A DNA stretch of 64,000 nt, from NCBI RefSeq assembly GCF_026914265.1, contig NC_069126.1, positions 32,747,346 through 32,811,345 of the forward strand, written 5' to 3'. The notes beneath the pieces are model-generated. The model did no database searches, was not told where the DNA came from, and saw only the letters and a list, made by a program, of their open reading frames with translations. Below are positions 10,942-24,224 of this stretch, piece after piece. Position 1 is the stretch's first letter. Every line of letters begins with the position of its first letter. Source of the DNA: Mya arenaria. Taxonomy: Eukaryota; Mollusca; Bivalvia; Myida; Myidae. A program made the position numbers and the translations under genes.

Positions 10942-13690
10942 ATGGCGATAGTACACATTGTGTTAGTGGTTCTGTGCTCGGTCCTTGTCCGTGGGTCCAC
11001 ATTGGACAGGATAGAAGAGGAACTCGACAGTCGATCAAGCAAGCGCCTAGATGAACTCCTGGAAAACGTATTCGAGCGTCTGGAAAAGAGAAGGGAACCG
11101 GCAAGTATGTGTATTTCTATTACACCGTGTAGAAGCGTCTTTGATTTGTTGTCGTATTGATTTGATGGTCAAAGTTAAGGAACAATTTTGAAAAAAAATT
11201 GAGAGTTGAACGAATTTATTATTATTCCTATTAACCGTAAAAATGGATGTCGGATTTACATTATTACAAAATAAACTTTCAAACGAGTTTATGAAATATT
11301 ACCATTGAACTTTAACCTGTTTTGCCATAAATGAACTCAATGATGAAGGCTTGACAAATTCAAGCCAATTTTAGTAACATTTATGTAAAAAAAGGATTAA
11401 ATCTAAAGTATGTGAAATACACACCATTTTAAATCAATCGAGCAATTATTGTATGATTCATTATCTTTAGAGAACTAGAGACTTATGGATACATGTGTTG
11501 TGAATAGATTTTACTTGATGTCATCGTGAAAACACAAAAATGTTCTAAGTAAAAATGCAAATTATTAAAGTTACACTCTTAATCAAAATCAATACATACA
11601 CATGTATAACAAACATCAATTTTGACTGATAAACCTTTAAGTACTTACTAAATAATGCATTTATGGAAACTATTAATTACTGACAACAAAATTGTAACAG
11701 TGTATTTAACAGCAGAAAGCGCAAAAATATTAAATGATTGGTGAATGCTAAAAGATTTACTATAGTCTCATAAGGTAGAAATATCGTGTTTTATTCTCAT
11801 ATCTTTCAAAATAAACTCGGTATCCTGCATAAGAACCTTTGTTTTTGACATTTATTCATCCTCTTTGGAATATTAAAAGAATATTATTAAATGTGATATA
11901 TCTTATGTGGGAGTAAGAGTGCATCTTTAACGTTTCAGCGTCTTTCTAATTGGGGATGGTAGGCGATTTCAATAGATGCAGCTTGAAATGTAGGTTATTA
12001 TCTAAGCACACTTCATTACCTTCAGTTGCAGAGGTCGAAAAGGTTGGTGCTGAAGGTATCGATTTCCTGCCCGTCAAGCCCCCTGTGCTTCAGAAGCCAT
12101 GCTGTGAAAAAGGGGAGACAATTGTGGACCTCCGGGAGGGCGGCGTGTGTCACACTAACGGGGGAGCGGCGGAAGTCCTCACCAAACCAACCGGCCCAGC
12201 TTCCGACGAGAAACAGTGCAACAAGCAGGCGGTATTGAAGGTAAGTCTTGCGATCCAACTAACAAATCATGTTATTCATGAAACTGTGATGTTGTTTTTT
12301 TAAACACATTTTGCATTTCCTTTTCAAAATATATTTAACGGTATTTTTGTTTTCGCTTAACACCCTTGAGTGTGGTGATTATAGGTTGTTTTGCTATCGT
12401 ACACTGTATTTATTTGTTTTAATAGTATGCCTGAATAAAAACTGTATACGTTTGAGATAGCGCACAGTCAGTGAACCTCACCGTCTTTTGATTATAACTA
12501 CGAGGATTAATCGTGTTTCACAATTGAAACAAATATGAGCCGTGTTCCCCTCCCTTTTCTGTTTAACACAGGTTGCGTTTGACAAGCTTGAATCGTGCAC
12601 GTGTTGTGCGAAATTCCCCGAGTGCGGTCGCCGGATGTTGCGCATCGACCTGGAGCTGTCTTCCGGTCCACGCTCCGGTTTCATGTTTAACATTGGGGAC
12701 AGCAAATCAAACAACGGCTACGGTAATACCGTAGATAAAAGTCTTTGTAAAGAACCAGCGTGTATTGAAAGGTCTTATAAATAGAGAAGCTGCGAAATAC
12801 AACATGTACTGCTACGTTTATCTACCCGTACACATATAAGTTGCAATTGGCGGTTAAAGTCGTTTGCGAACTCTCTATTTCAATGTCTACCGTTAGGCTT
12901 ACTCATAAAACTATTCCCTCGTGGTTTTGTATACTCTATAACTGTTCAACTTGCACGAGCCTACACATACCTGTGTGACTTATGTATGCTATATTGTTCG
13001 TGTGTCTTTGAGATCGAGTACGCGTTTTAAACGTGTGGAAAGTACGCGTACCTGGATAGCGTAGCATGCAAAAAGTAGTCCACACGTACACGTGCATGTA
13101 AAAGACTGAGGTGTTTCGCAGCCGCTCGTTTTGATTATGAAATTATTTATATTACATGTACTTGTATTTTATAAAAGTGTACAAATACAATGTAAATATT
13201 TTATGAGTTTGATGTAAAACAGTATCAAACTATAATTTCTATATATTATCCTGCTATGCATGCTGTAATAATATAAATTGTTAAAATAAAAATCATGTAT
13301 GGTCTTTTATTAACGTGTTTAGCTGGGGACTCCAATGACCAATTCAACGACGCTGAACTCGACGGCAGTTACCCAAACATCAAAGCGTGGGCGAGTGACA
13401 AGTGCAAGGTCAAGCCTTTGAAAACGTACGCAAACGCGCTCGTCACTAATGCTGTCAGTCACGTGACCATGTACGTCAGTAACGAGCACGTGCGGGTGAC
13501 CAATGACAACGGGTTGGACGAGTACCTTTGTCATGAATGTCTGTTTGCCCTTAATGGCCAACCGGATTCAAGTCGCGGTGGAATTAACGAGGATATCTAC
13601 GTGGCCCTTAACCGCGTTGTCGCGGGAGGCAGGATTGGGGTTGGGGTGTGCTCCGCGAAGCTGTCGTGGGTTTGCCCGGATTGGCACTAA
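10942..13690 (+). CDS. Secreted cysteine-rich protein of unknown family, 298 aa, four exons
   Basis: The exons are 10942-11104, 12026-12240, 12572-12722 and 13323-13690. All introns are GT/AG and the phases agree (163, 215, 151 and 368 nt, total 897 with stop). The first 19 residues (MAIVHIVLVVLCSVLVRGS) form a signal peptide. A charged, probably helical segment follows (about 20-54, heptad-like LDRIEEELDSRSSKRLDELL). Next come a cysteine-bearing region (PCCEKGE, GGVCH), a CTCC cluster near residues 135-139, an acidic Asn/Gly/Asp-rich segment (NIGDSKSNNGY, GDSNDQFNDAEL), and a C-terminal region ending VGVCSAKLSWVCPDWH. The mature chain has 13 cysteines, so one may be unpaired or used between chains. 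No transmembrane segment is seen. The start is the only ATG below the TATA box that gives a signal peptide. I do not recognise the family; an extracellular, disulfide-bonded role is inferred. Confidence 0.85.
11565..11930 (+). mobile_element. Short inverted-repeat element (MITE), copy A, in intron 1
   Basis: A 366-bp block bounded by TTAA on each side has inverted ends: TTAAAGTTACACTCTTA on the left, and on the right the complement of TTAAAGATGCACTCTTACTC. It matches 24514-24784 and the disrupted copy at 61765-63657. It has no coding capacity. TTAA at both edges is compatible with TTAA target duplication as in piggyBac-type elements, or TTAA may simply be part of the inverted repeat. Confidence 0.7.
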
Positions 13691-13879
13691 CATGGTCGCC
13701 TGAAAAAGTAGATTTCTTCTTTATATGAACTTTGATTCGATAACATTACATTGCGACCATTTGAATTTATAAGAACGAAAGATAAAAAGAACCGCTTTCT
13801 TTAAAGTTGAACAATTAATATATTTACTTCTTACTTAAATGTATGTTTTGTGTATGAAAAGAATTTAAAAAAAAATCTA

Positions 13880-13885
13880 AATAAA
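13880..13885 (+). terminator. Poly(A) signal of the secreted protein gene
   Basis: AATAAA lies 190 bp after the stop codon at 13690, within AT-rich sequence. It is the first canonical signal downstream of the stop. Confidence 0.5.
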
Positions 13886-15990
13886 AAAGATTGGATTACC
13901 AAAACAACTTTCCAAATGCTGTTTTTTTATAAATGTATGGCGTCAATTATTTGATTCTTAGCCTTGATATTGAAGGATTTCTAGATTTTGAAAAAGGGGG
14001 CACTGTCACAACATAGCATAGCACTGCCACACGTGGCCCTGTTTAATGTTACTTAACAGTTTAAGAACGTTTATTTCTATGTATACATAACAGGACGTCG
14101 CTTGATTTGTTAAAGACGTACACGAAAGACAAAGCATGCAGTGAAATCACAGTGTTTTAAGCTGTAGACCTACGTTAATACCGCAAATCGAAAACAGGTA
14201 TCGTCAGATCTTTTTTACTTGACATAAAAGAATTAATGCGACGGGGTAATAACAATGGAAGTTCGGTGTTATGCGGTTTAAAATAGTGGGAATTAAAAGA
14301 CCACTTTATTTAAAGACGTTCATAAGACTGAAACGTTAATGTGAATTTGAAAGCAAGCCGAGTAATTTTAAATAAATCTAAGGGAGGAACAAAGAGGGAT
14401 TAATAATTAGAGATAATTACGCATAAAAAAAAATATGTGTTGACTAAACATTTACTTTACCTACGAAAATAGTCAAAAGTCCTCAGCCAATATAAGTTTT
14501 TATTTAATTAACTTAACTTTAGCAATAAACTTGCGTGACAGACAGTTTACCTTCAGCAAGTAACTGTTGTTTGGTTTTAACATTTAAAACATTTTGACAT
14601 AAAAAAACTCTTATGTATTTGAAACGTCTTCAAAAACACATTCTTTGTCCGAAGACAATCATCACGCTGACAAATTTCAACGTTTTGTAAAGTATATAAA
14701 GTCATAAGATTTAATGTTTAGCCATGCGTTGAAGACATAACTTTTAGAGTTCACTATTCTCTAAATCAGAAGATATAGAGGTCATTTGTTCGTATCAGTG
14801 TAAGAACGGTGTTATTTCACGAGTGTAATAGAAAAACATATTTCTACGAGTGGCTTAGCACCGATATCAACATTTTTTCTGTTTCCTTTATGCTTATTTT
14901 CGGAGATTTATTGATATTTAAAAAATGCGTACTACCATGCCACCAGGCTTCCCGTGGGACGCCCCTCACAGACAGTGACGTAGATTGGCTACGCCGACTA
15001 TTTAGGTGACTTGACTATCGAGATGTCTTGGAATACAACAGAGGTGTTCGTAACTGGTGGTTCTAAAACGTACGGTGAATTATGTTAAATTACAAAAACT
15101 TTCTAGACATCAATTTTGATACATTTAAACGATTGTTGACAAACAATGACTATGTAGTCAATGTTAATGAACATTTAAAAATAATCCAGACTGGGATACC
15201 GCCCAGCAATTGACTACATCCCAAAACAAACATAATATAAAAACGTATGGTCAAAGGCAGCCACATGTCCTACCCCTATGTTTATTGAATCGACTTTGTG
15301 TTGATGTGCTTTAAAATATAATTTACAATCTCTTTTTTAAAAAATAAATTATGGTAATAACTATGTAAATGGAACTTGTATTTTTTCACATTTATTTTAC
15401 AACGATTATTAAACAAGTTATGAAAATATTACATTAGTCAATCTCGTTGGCGTGAGGTTATGCGAGAGCGAGGAATTACGTTGTTTTGGAAACCGGAGTA
15501 CTCGTAGGATGCCAATTCGTCCAACTTGGTGACAACAAACCAAACTCACATGGTTTATCTAGAATTATGTGTGACTCCATAACGAAAGTTTGTACTTTCA
15601 GCAAAAATATATTCAAGTACTCTATGAGTATTATACTTTGTATATTCTCTCTTTGAAACTATATCAAAGAGGATAAACTTATAATCAGAATGCATTAAAA
15701 TTGTAAAGAAATACTATACAAGTGTAAATAACTATGCACACCGCCACGGAACGTAGAACGCACATTTCAATATGTAAATTGTGCTTATAATCTGGTCGAA
15801 ACTGTCACCTTTATGGCAAAAACGAATCCGTCGCTTGATGGAACCGTGTCAATATTTTTCTGTGATATATTCTGTGATATACTTTGGGTAATATTATGAT
15901 TTGGCATAGTCACAGACAGATGAACAGGTCGACGAAGCTTCCGTGAAACGATCATAGAATTTGTCTTCTGTGGATTAAATTAGACTAACA
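13886..15990. other. Gene-free stretch with one dispersed repeat block
   Basis: No supported exon is present. About 15215-15325 shares a clear block with 25915-26015: AAAGGCAGCCACATGTC, ACCCCTATG, TTATTGAATCGACTT, and GTTGATGTGCTTTAAAAT. This marks a dispersed repeat of unknown class, and the second copy sits in a segment that is extra in one of two duplicated blocks (see 25470-26100). Confidence 0.45.
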
Positions 15991-16007
15991 AGGTATCCAG
16001 CCATTCA

Positions 16008-17400
16008 CTAAGTTTCACTAACACAGATTTCCTTTCCATTATCAAGCGCCTCATAAAATGCATTGTAAATATACGCTAATTGGTTAATAGTTGAATCATA
16101 AGGCCCGAGACCAGACAGGAAGTCAGTAAGAATATTGTTGTTGAGAATATGGTTAAATATATGTTTATAATCAGCTCTCTCAAATACTTTGCTAAGAGAA
16201 TTTTGAAGAGATTTTGGACGATAGTTGCCTATTAAGTTAGATTCGGCTTTCTTTTGAATTGGACAAACATTAGCAACTTTCCAAGATTCTGGATAAAGAG
16301 AAATTGATAGTGAATAATTGGAAAGATTACAGACCGACACTACAGATAATTCTTTATTTATTGTATCTGGCCAAACAACCTTTCCAAATGTCAGAGAACG
16401 TAGTAGAGGTTCGCTTTCAGAGTGGTTAAATTGTACCATTGAGAATATTGATGAAATGTCATACGTTGGTGGAGATGGTTCGGTATTGGGTTCTTCAAGA
16501 AGTGTTTGGTTTGTGAAAAAAGTGTTCAGTGCATTTGCCTTTTCTTTATTGTTATGTATGGTTTTAGTATTGATAAGAAGGGGAGGAATTGAAGCGTAAA
16601 CCGGAGTTCAAAGACATAAATTGTTTAACAGTAGACCACCAGTTCTAAGATTGTTTTTCTTTTCGAGACGTGACTTAGAGATAGTTTCAATGAGTGCCTT
16701 TATAACGTCCCTTATTTTTGAAAAAAAAGTTCTTTTTCATTGTTTGTAACTTGTTTCAAACAGAGGATAGGTTAAGTCGTTTAGCTCCTTTGTATAATCT
16801 TTTCCTATTACAAATAAATCTCTTGATCTCTGAAGTGATCCATCTTGTTTCCTGTGGTCCTATAATAACCTTTTAGCACTTTCAAGGATGTGCGAAGTGA
16901 GAGAAGAAACATAGGAATTAAGGTCATTTGTGAGAGTAGAATCCCAATCGATATCTGCAAAATGCCTTCTAAGATTATCATAATCACCTTGGTCGAGAAG
17001 CCAGAGTAAACGAGGATAAGACACAAACTCAGGTTTACAAAATTTGAAGAAAGAAAAAAAAAGAAAAAAACGTTGGGCCAAATATATCGGACTTGGTGGT
17101 CGAATAAGGGATCACCAACACCACTGAGAAGTAAGCATCTTGTAGTGTGTGGTTTTTCTTTTTGTTAAATACCAAGTCAATTATAGACGATGAGCTTCTG
17201 TAAAATTAGTTGGCTTATCAATATATTGAGTGAGACCATACTGTTGACATAATTTCAAACTTTGGGAATTAGCAATTTGAGGAGAGGCATTTGGGTTAAA
17301 GTCTCCAACAAGTATAGTATTTTATAAACCAGTATTAAAAGCAACGTCGATTGATTCCTCAATGCGCAGATCGTGCGGAGCAGTTGTGTTTGGACGTCGA
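16008..17400 (-). mobile_element. LINE fragment: endonuclease to RT start
   Basis: Minus-strand pieces read in order from high to low coordinates. About 17400-17100 carries an endonuclease-like part (LVGDFNPNASP, and an NFTEA stretch with an IDLVF-like motif). About 17081-16860 carries the linker (LLDQGDYDNLRRHFADIDWD). About 16439-16008 carries the RT N-terminus (PESWKVANVCPIQKK, NYRPKSLQNSLSKVFERADY, INQLAYIYNAFYEALDNGKE). This order is that of a jockey/CR1-like non-LTR retrotransposon ORF2. The catalytic ADD region is absent, and several frame changes and stops interrupt it. Confidence 0.8.
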
Positions 17401-19420
17401 TAAAATAAATAAATAAAATAGGCTAATCAACAATGCGAGATTGCCTTTAGGGCTAGTTCTATGCATATACATTTGATACCCAAGGTCGCCATGGTTATCA
17501 AAGAAACGATCTTTGCGTTCCGGAGAGTGAAAAAAACGGAAACGTGTTTACACACCGAACTCTACGTGATACAGGTCACCAGAAAAGCGTCCTATCATAA
17601 TATCCCCTTTATATTCTTATATGATATAACCGTGCACTTGTGCATATAATAGTATATATCTATATAAACCACTGGAAAATAGAGTTCACTGATGAACAGA
17701 AATCTGGTTCACTTTGGTTAGTAGTGTGTCACAGATACTTAGACGACTTCGTCGTAGGAGCGGGTTGATATTTTATCATGAGAGGTTATGACTTGCCGAT
17801 TTGGCAAGTTTCATTATTCACTATGCTTATTTAATTTATTATTTGTGTTTTTTTAATTATGATAACACTATTTATTTGATTGCTTTTGAAATAGTATGAG
17901 ACACCCTCCTTGGTCAAAACACTATATTCGGACGACCATGCGCCAATTAGGGATTTGCGTTTAACACATTGCTTACCTTCACAAAGAAGAGCACTTTTTT
18001 TCTTTCGATCTTTATTACTTGTAAGTGAAACTCCGCAATGTGAGCCATGTTTGTTTATTTACAAATGACTCACAATAAAGGGAAAATTACTTCTGTCTTC
18101 CCTAGTCATTTTGTACCTGCCAGTTTTCGATCACTTCCTAGAAGTGTGTTTCGAGACAGATTGAAATTGGATCAGGTCTAAAAAGGTGAGTCTCAAGAAA
18201 AAAAATGAGTTTCGAGGAAGACAAAGGAAGTTTCTACTTAAAAAGATAAACTTTGATTTGAAAATACACGTTTCGGGTTAAAAAAAGAAGTGAATTTCTT
18301 GTTACAAAAGTGAGTATCAATTAAGAACAAGTTAGTTTAAAGTTACAACAAGTTAGTTTCGTATGAGAAAAGTTAAAAAGCAAATGACATTTGTTATATA
18401 AATTATTAGGTCGAGAGTACACATATGAAAAGTTGTTTTAATAAAAATAGTCATTTAGACAATATAGTCCATGTTTATTTAAGTTTAACTTTTTGCTGTT
18501 CTATTGTCGCGTAAAATGCCAAAGGAACTTCCACAGTGCAAACGTGGGTTTGAAGGACCAAAGCAATAAGTATTTAAAAGTATTTTATGGAAAAGCTTAT
18601 GTGTAGGTGTTTTGCGAGCTAAGCAAATTTTACTAAATACGTTTTTATTAGATTTTGTATCAAAAAGCATCTAAATCTCTAACCGTATCCAATCATAAAT
18701 GACTTGTGTTGCCTTGTTGTGAATGTATCAATTTTAAAGGGGCTTGACACCATGGTCATCTAGACACCAGATGATGCAACTGCAAGAAAAAGAAAATTGT
18801 CAAAAACTTTGATAATTTTGATATTGTTGTGTACAACTTACTTATGTATCACATCTCTAAAAAAATGCATCTTTCGCAGTAATTGCGCATTTTTCCAATC
18901 CGAAATTTGCTGGAGTTGTCTACCATGCATAATCCAGTAAGTTAAAAAAAACAGCGTCGGTATATTTATCTGTACTCATCACATGATTTTCACATACTTA
19001 ATATACACACTTAATGGCTTCCCGGATGAACGACGGACATTGCAAGGAAGCGGACAACTGCTGCGAAACAACGTAGATACAGATTTACATCGGTGGTAAA
19101 ATTGATTTAATAATGTAATCTTTTGCAAGAGGTTAACTCTGTTGAAAAAGACAGCGAGTTGCTAAAACGAGTATTGGCAGTTTAGTGTGTGAAACGATCA
19201 CATGACTTGCAAGTTGTTCGGAATACCCTTCTGTGCTTGTTTAAACTGGGTAAAACAATTATGTACTACTTTTAAACGTGGTAAGTAAGCTGAGACAGCG
19301 ACCGGTTTATTGCTTTATTTTTTAATAATGTAAAATGATGTTGTATTATCGGCATCATACTAGCTCGCGTTGACAATTCTAAGCTTGTTTTGAGGAAATA
19401 TTGTATTTGCCGATTGTAGG
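17401..19420. other. Gene-free stretch with low-complexity sequence
   Basis: About 18180-18380 is purine-rich and repeats phrases of the type 'aagtgagtttc' irregularly. At about 18738 a block starting AAAGGGGCTTGACACCATGG looks like the end of an inverted-repeat element, but no matching far end was found. No exon is supported. Confidence 0.35.
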
Positions 19421-20640
19421 ACCTGTTACATTATGTCCTAACACTCATTACAAAATGTGAAGTGTGACCAGATAGAAACGACCGAACACTACTTCTTCCA
19501 CTGTCACCTATATCGCAACCAGAGACAGATTCTGTTTCAAAATTACCAATCACCTCAACCTGTAAATTTACAATCACTCTTATTCGGTAGTCCTCATTCT
19601 GATGACATAACAAACCGAAACTTATTTCGCCTCTTTCATAAGCTCATCTCAGCCTCTAAAAGGTTTTCGTAATTTATTATAAAGGCCTACTCGGGAGTGT
19701 CCCCGAAACACGAACGCAAACCAGTTCACATACCCTACTTCTTATTACCTCAATCTCTCCTGCCATCTCCTTTCTCTGCCACAAACCGGTCAAAACTCCG
19801 CATAAAGAATCTTTATACCAACTCTTATTCTCCCTTTTATCCTTTCTACCGTTTCTTTCCTATTCAAGTTAACTTCACTTATGAATAAGAAATATTTTAC
19901 TGTCAACGCTATTTTTGTACATAACGATACATTTGGGATTTCCGACAACCTTACTACATGTATGTTTCTATATTGTTATAAGTTGTCTATACCATATCGA
20001 TGTATAAATGATCGACAAAAATAAGGAGAGAAGTCTTAATATTAGCTCTAAGCTATTGTTTCAATCCTTTTCCCTGTATACTTGTAATATGCTGATATAT
20101 TAGCAACATATGAATAAATACTGTTTGGATAGTCTAAAACATTTTGACAACAAATTAATAATGTCAAAAGACAAAACGCTTGAAAATATATTCCTTCGTA
20201 AACTCCTTACTTCACCAAAACATGCTGCAAAGGATGTATTTTTCTCGTGTATAAGATGGTATAACAAAACAAAACAAAATACAATAAACTTAGGCCTCTT
20301 TGTATTATAAAAAAAAACCTTAAACCCACAGTTATTAGGCGGTACTATCAATAAACAGCTAGTTACATTAATATCAATATCATTTTTGTGATGTTTCTTT
20401 GTCATCTAGGCTGCTGCGTTAATTGTATATAAACACTTTGTTCATAAATGTAGCAACGCGTGTGTGGATGAGTATTTATAAGCTAGTTTAGCAACTACCC
20501 TCTCCCTCCCCCAATCCCTTATGAACTCCTGTCTCGGTGATCGTTCTAAGGCGCGACATTTAGTAATAAAGGTATTTTGGATGTATGTATAACCTTAATT
20601 TGCTTTTCGTTTCTTGATGCTGTATGTTTTTCGTTAAATG
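19421..20640 (+). mobile_element. LINE 3' portion
   Basis: The plus-strand frame from 19457 encodes CDQIETTEHYFFHCHLYRNQ and continues to KLISASKRFS before a stop near 19670. This is the C-terminal zinc-knuckle region typical of LINE ORF2. About 850 bp further on, 20528-20575 carries a block (CTCCTGTCTCGGTGATCGTT and CTAAGGCG) that matches 10062-10105 and looks like a LINE 3' untranslated end. The fragment is 5'-truncated and need not come from the same insertion as 16008-17400, which is on the other strand. Confidence 0.65.
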
Positions 20641-21285
20641 TCTGTTATACCTTAACCATGTGTCTCTAAATAAGATGTTCGATAAATGTATGGCCTATGA
20701 TGGGCTTATCCCCGTATTATAACCTAAATATGTATTATTAAGGAACACATAATTATGTATCATATATTTAACGAGAAAGCATTCGGAAGCATGCTCGAGT
20801 TAGACGTTTGACAGCTATATCAGGTAGATCAAGTACTCATTTAAGATTTTGCTGCGATTATCTGCCCGTACACTTACATACACGTAAATTTGTCACTGGC
20901 GTATGTTTAAAAAAATGCTCGTTGTGAAAAAAATACATATATCAAATTGATTAAGCTACTTTAGGAGACATATAGAAAATGAGTGTTTCATGCTTACCAG
21001 CTTTTTAGACAAGAAGGCCTCTGTTCCTCTGGACAAAGCGAGTCACATGTTCAAGACTATGTAAAATGAGACTATTTTTCATTGTCTTTCATTTGTTGTT
21101 CAAGTTCTGATTCCCAGAAGTCATTGCCCCCTTGGTGGTCACTTTGTCTAATATCTACTTGTAGAATTATTCAAAGGTCAACTAACTGACATGTAGTGTA
21201 GAGCTGACATACCTGTGTGGTTCCCGTGCAATTATTTCAAATAATGCTTATGTTATATTTTATGAAAGTTCATCAATATATTAAA
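20641..21285. other. Gene-free stretch
   Basis: No exon, tandem repeat or inverted repeat was recognised. It abuts the first copy of the duplicated block. Confidence 0.35.
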
Positions 21286-21914
21286 AATACTTCACGTTTG
21301 CATAATATCATAAGATACTACAAGGTAAGCACCACTACTCCCGCCCGAACTCCCATCAAGAGTCTACCAACCGACCCCCAACCAATTCAGAAAAAGCCAA
21401 ACGGTTTTGGGAGTTTGGACGAGGCTAATGTCAGAAAAATTAAAGAATCGATCATCTTGACTTTGTTGCTAGGCTCAAACATCGACATAACTTTAGCCCG
21501 CATTGGGAGTGACATTGTTACACAAATATCCTAATATAGGGTAGGCATCATAACCCTGAAAACTATGACAAAATGCACTATTCATTCTATCTACACAACT
21601 TATATTCACTTTTGTCGATCAACACCGTTTGTTTCTTTTGAATTATTTAATGGATATTTTTCACACCTGTTTAAAAAGAAAGAGCATAAGATTGTTGTCT
21701 TGGATCATTTATTGCAATCAAGCCGGTAAGAATTCTGACGATATAGCCAAATTCTTGCAATAATTTGAAGAAAGCAAAAACAATTCCTTCGACTTTCAGC
21801 TTGAACTTCAAACACTGTAAGTCAGACCTGGACATATTGAGACGACGATATTAAGAGAGGATTTCATAAACGTGACTGGTTTTGACCACTTTGCATCACT
21901 TTTGCCCCAAATTG

Positions 21915-22484
21915 TCAGCTTGTATTATGTTCTAATGACTGGATTAAGACAGTATGTCCCCTAATGCCCAGCGCATTGTTCTCCATTTTTTCTACTTTGT
22001 TCTTTTGTATGTTGGCCAACGGAGAGTGATCTGTCTGAATCATAAACAGCATACCAATCAAGTATTTTGGAAACATTTTTATTCCAAATACTAGTCTAAC
22101 TAATACTAAGAATCCTTTTTCATTGCGGAATAGTTCCCATGCGAAAAGCTTTTTACAGGCATTTGATAGGGCACCGACAGTATTCATATTGCTGCAGAAA
22201 ATCGGCCTCAACTCCCCTCGCCGAGGCATCGGTCTGCAACACAAATTCTATATCAAAATCAGGCTAAGCGTTGTGCCTTGATGATCTGGTCCTTCAAATT
22301 TCAAAGCTTTCGTATGCTTCTCTTCCCAGACTACTTTGTTTGGACAGCCTTTTTCTGTGAGGTATGTCAAAGGTGAAACAACTTCTTTGAAGGCGGAAAT
22401 AAACTTGTAGTATCCTAAAAGCCCCAGGAACGACCTTATAAGTTTATTGGTTCCAGGCTGTTGAGCATCACGTATACGGGACAA
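21915..22484 (-). mobile_element. Broken Ty3/gypsy RT to RNase H fragment (in duplicated block copy 1)
   Basis: A fossil in minus orientation. Recognisable pieces are RSFLGLLGYYKFI and PLTYLTEKGCPNKVVWEEKH (end of RT, connection to RNase H), and FGIKMFPKYLIG with QTDHSPLANIQKNK (RNase H). It is clearly Ty3/gypsy, broken several times and without recognised LTRs. It matches the fragment at 26108-26600, so it was present before the block duplicated. Confidence 0.8.
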
Positions 22485-24224
22485 CTAGTCTTGATCTTTA
22501 CCTACGATGCTGTTTCCATAGTTACCATAGCCAATCAGCCACTTGGTTCGGCCTACTGTGAGATACGCCTGTCGGTTGCGTTCGAACAAGACCATGAACG
22601 TAGATATCATGATGCTCTTCTATATCATATACATATTTATCAATGTCATTACGGATCCGAGCGATTTCCGCATTCATCATACTGTTGAATATCCACTGAG
22701 ATCAATTGCACCTTTTCAGTTTTCACTTTGCTTCAAGCTCCAATCTTCGGTGTTTCTTTCGAAGAGTGACATATTCATAGCCTAAACTTTCTTCACTATA
22801 AAAGTATTCTGAGCACCGGCCGCTTTGCCAAACCCTCGTACGTCAGAGTTACCGTGGCTAGCTCTTTCCACAGTTAAGCCTGTGTCAGGCCTGCTATCCC
22901 AAAACTTTGACCTGAGGCCGTCTTCGTTAACATGATAGCTGATAGCGCTTGAGCACAGCCTTCTTCAAAACATGTTTATCATCGGCTTGTGACGAGCCCC
23001 AAAAGTGTCAAGAGTTTAAGACTGGGTCTGTGTCTTTTATCTACCGAGTTCTATACTCTTGGTGATAAACGGGTCGGCCGTAGGGCATTCGTGACTTTAA
23101 TTTCAGTAGCCCACACAATTACACACGAACCCAAAACGTCAGGTAGTTTAGGCACTATGAAACTCCCGTGTCAGCAACCCCTGATCGACTGCAACAGGTC
23201 TAAAGCCACAGCTACCGTCCTTAGCTTGTGTTCAAACTACAATCCCTTATCGTTCTTTCGATGCCAATACCCGGAGCTACTTGGGGCTTCTATTGATCAG
23301 CTTCCAGGAGAGGATTCCTCCCGTCAATGGTCTGTGCGACTAGGAACTTCGAAAACGGGTTCACTTGCTATCTGTACTTCATGCCCGTTCTTGTAGACAT
23401 GTCACTATGAGCGTATTTCCACGCTAGATCGCTATTTGTGTTAAAACTACCTGTACATGTATCAGACCTAAGCGATATAAACATAAAATGATGTATGTAC
23501 CTTATCCCACTGTACAAACTGTAGAGCATGCAATAGCAATCTCAAATGTAGTGTTTAAATAGTCAAGCATCCAATATTAACTATATTTAGAACTAGAACA
23601 TTTCTATTTTAAGATGTATGCAGGCAGTATATTTATACATTGTATGTCAATTATTGATACTGCTAAATGGCTTTGTACATACTAGAGAGTTGCATGATAT
23701 TTTACGATTCTTTAAAACACAAGCATCACATGATTTTGAAAGAAACGAGTGTTTACTGTTATCGTATCAAGACATTTACAAATATTGTCTACATCGATCA
23801 TCCACATATATGCTTCATACACAGATGTTTACTGAGAGTGAATTTTAGACTCTTGAGTATTCGTGGATAGTTTTCATGATTCATTCAGATGTTAACCTCG
23901 AGTTAAAATAAGACTCTTGTTTATTCATGGATAGTTGTCTCTCTATGTGTCACTTTATTGGTCCGATGGGCTGTTTAATGTTTTAAGTGCAATTCATAAA
24001 AGTCAGAGCATTTAAAATATTTTGAGTACAACTGAAGTTGTGATTGATTATTTTAAGTGTTTTTAAACCAATGACAATATTTCAGAAGATAGTCTTGTAT
24101 GTAAATTGAAAATTCCTCGCGACTTCCATTGTCAACGGATACGTATATATAACGTATGTTGCCTTTTAATATTGTTGTAATGAAAGATGGTGCGTGCAGC
24201 ACAGTGTGAATGATCTTCCCGAGA

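Noticed and set aside
21217-21534. Plus-strand frame containing FGSLDEANVRKIKES, also present at 24895-25326, as a conserved gene
   Set aside because: The two frames are matched only because the whole block is duplicated as DNA; neither shows a known domain or exon signals.
22989-23396. 135-codon plus-strand frame as a gene
   Set aside because: The segment lies next to the minus-strand gypsy fossil in both duplicated blocks and the frame is not preserved in the second copy.
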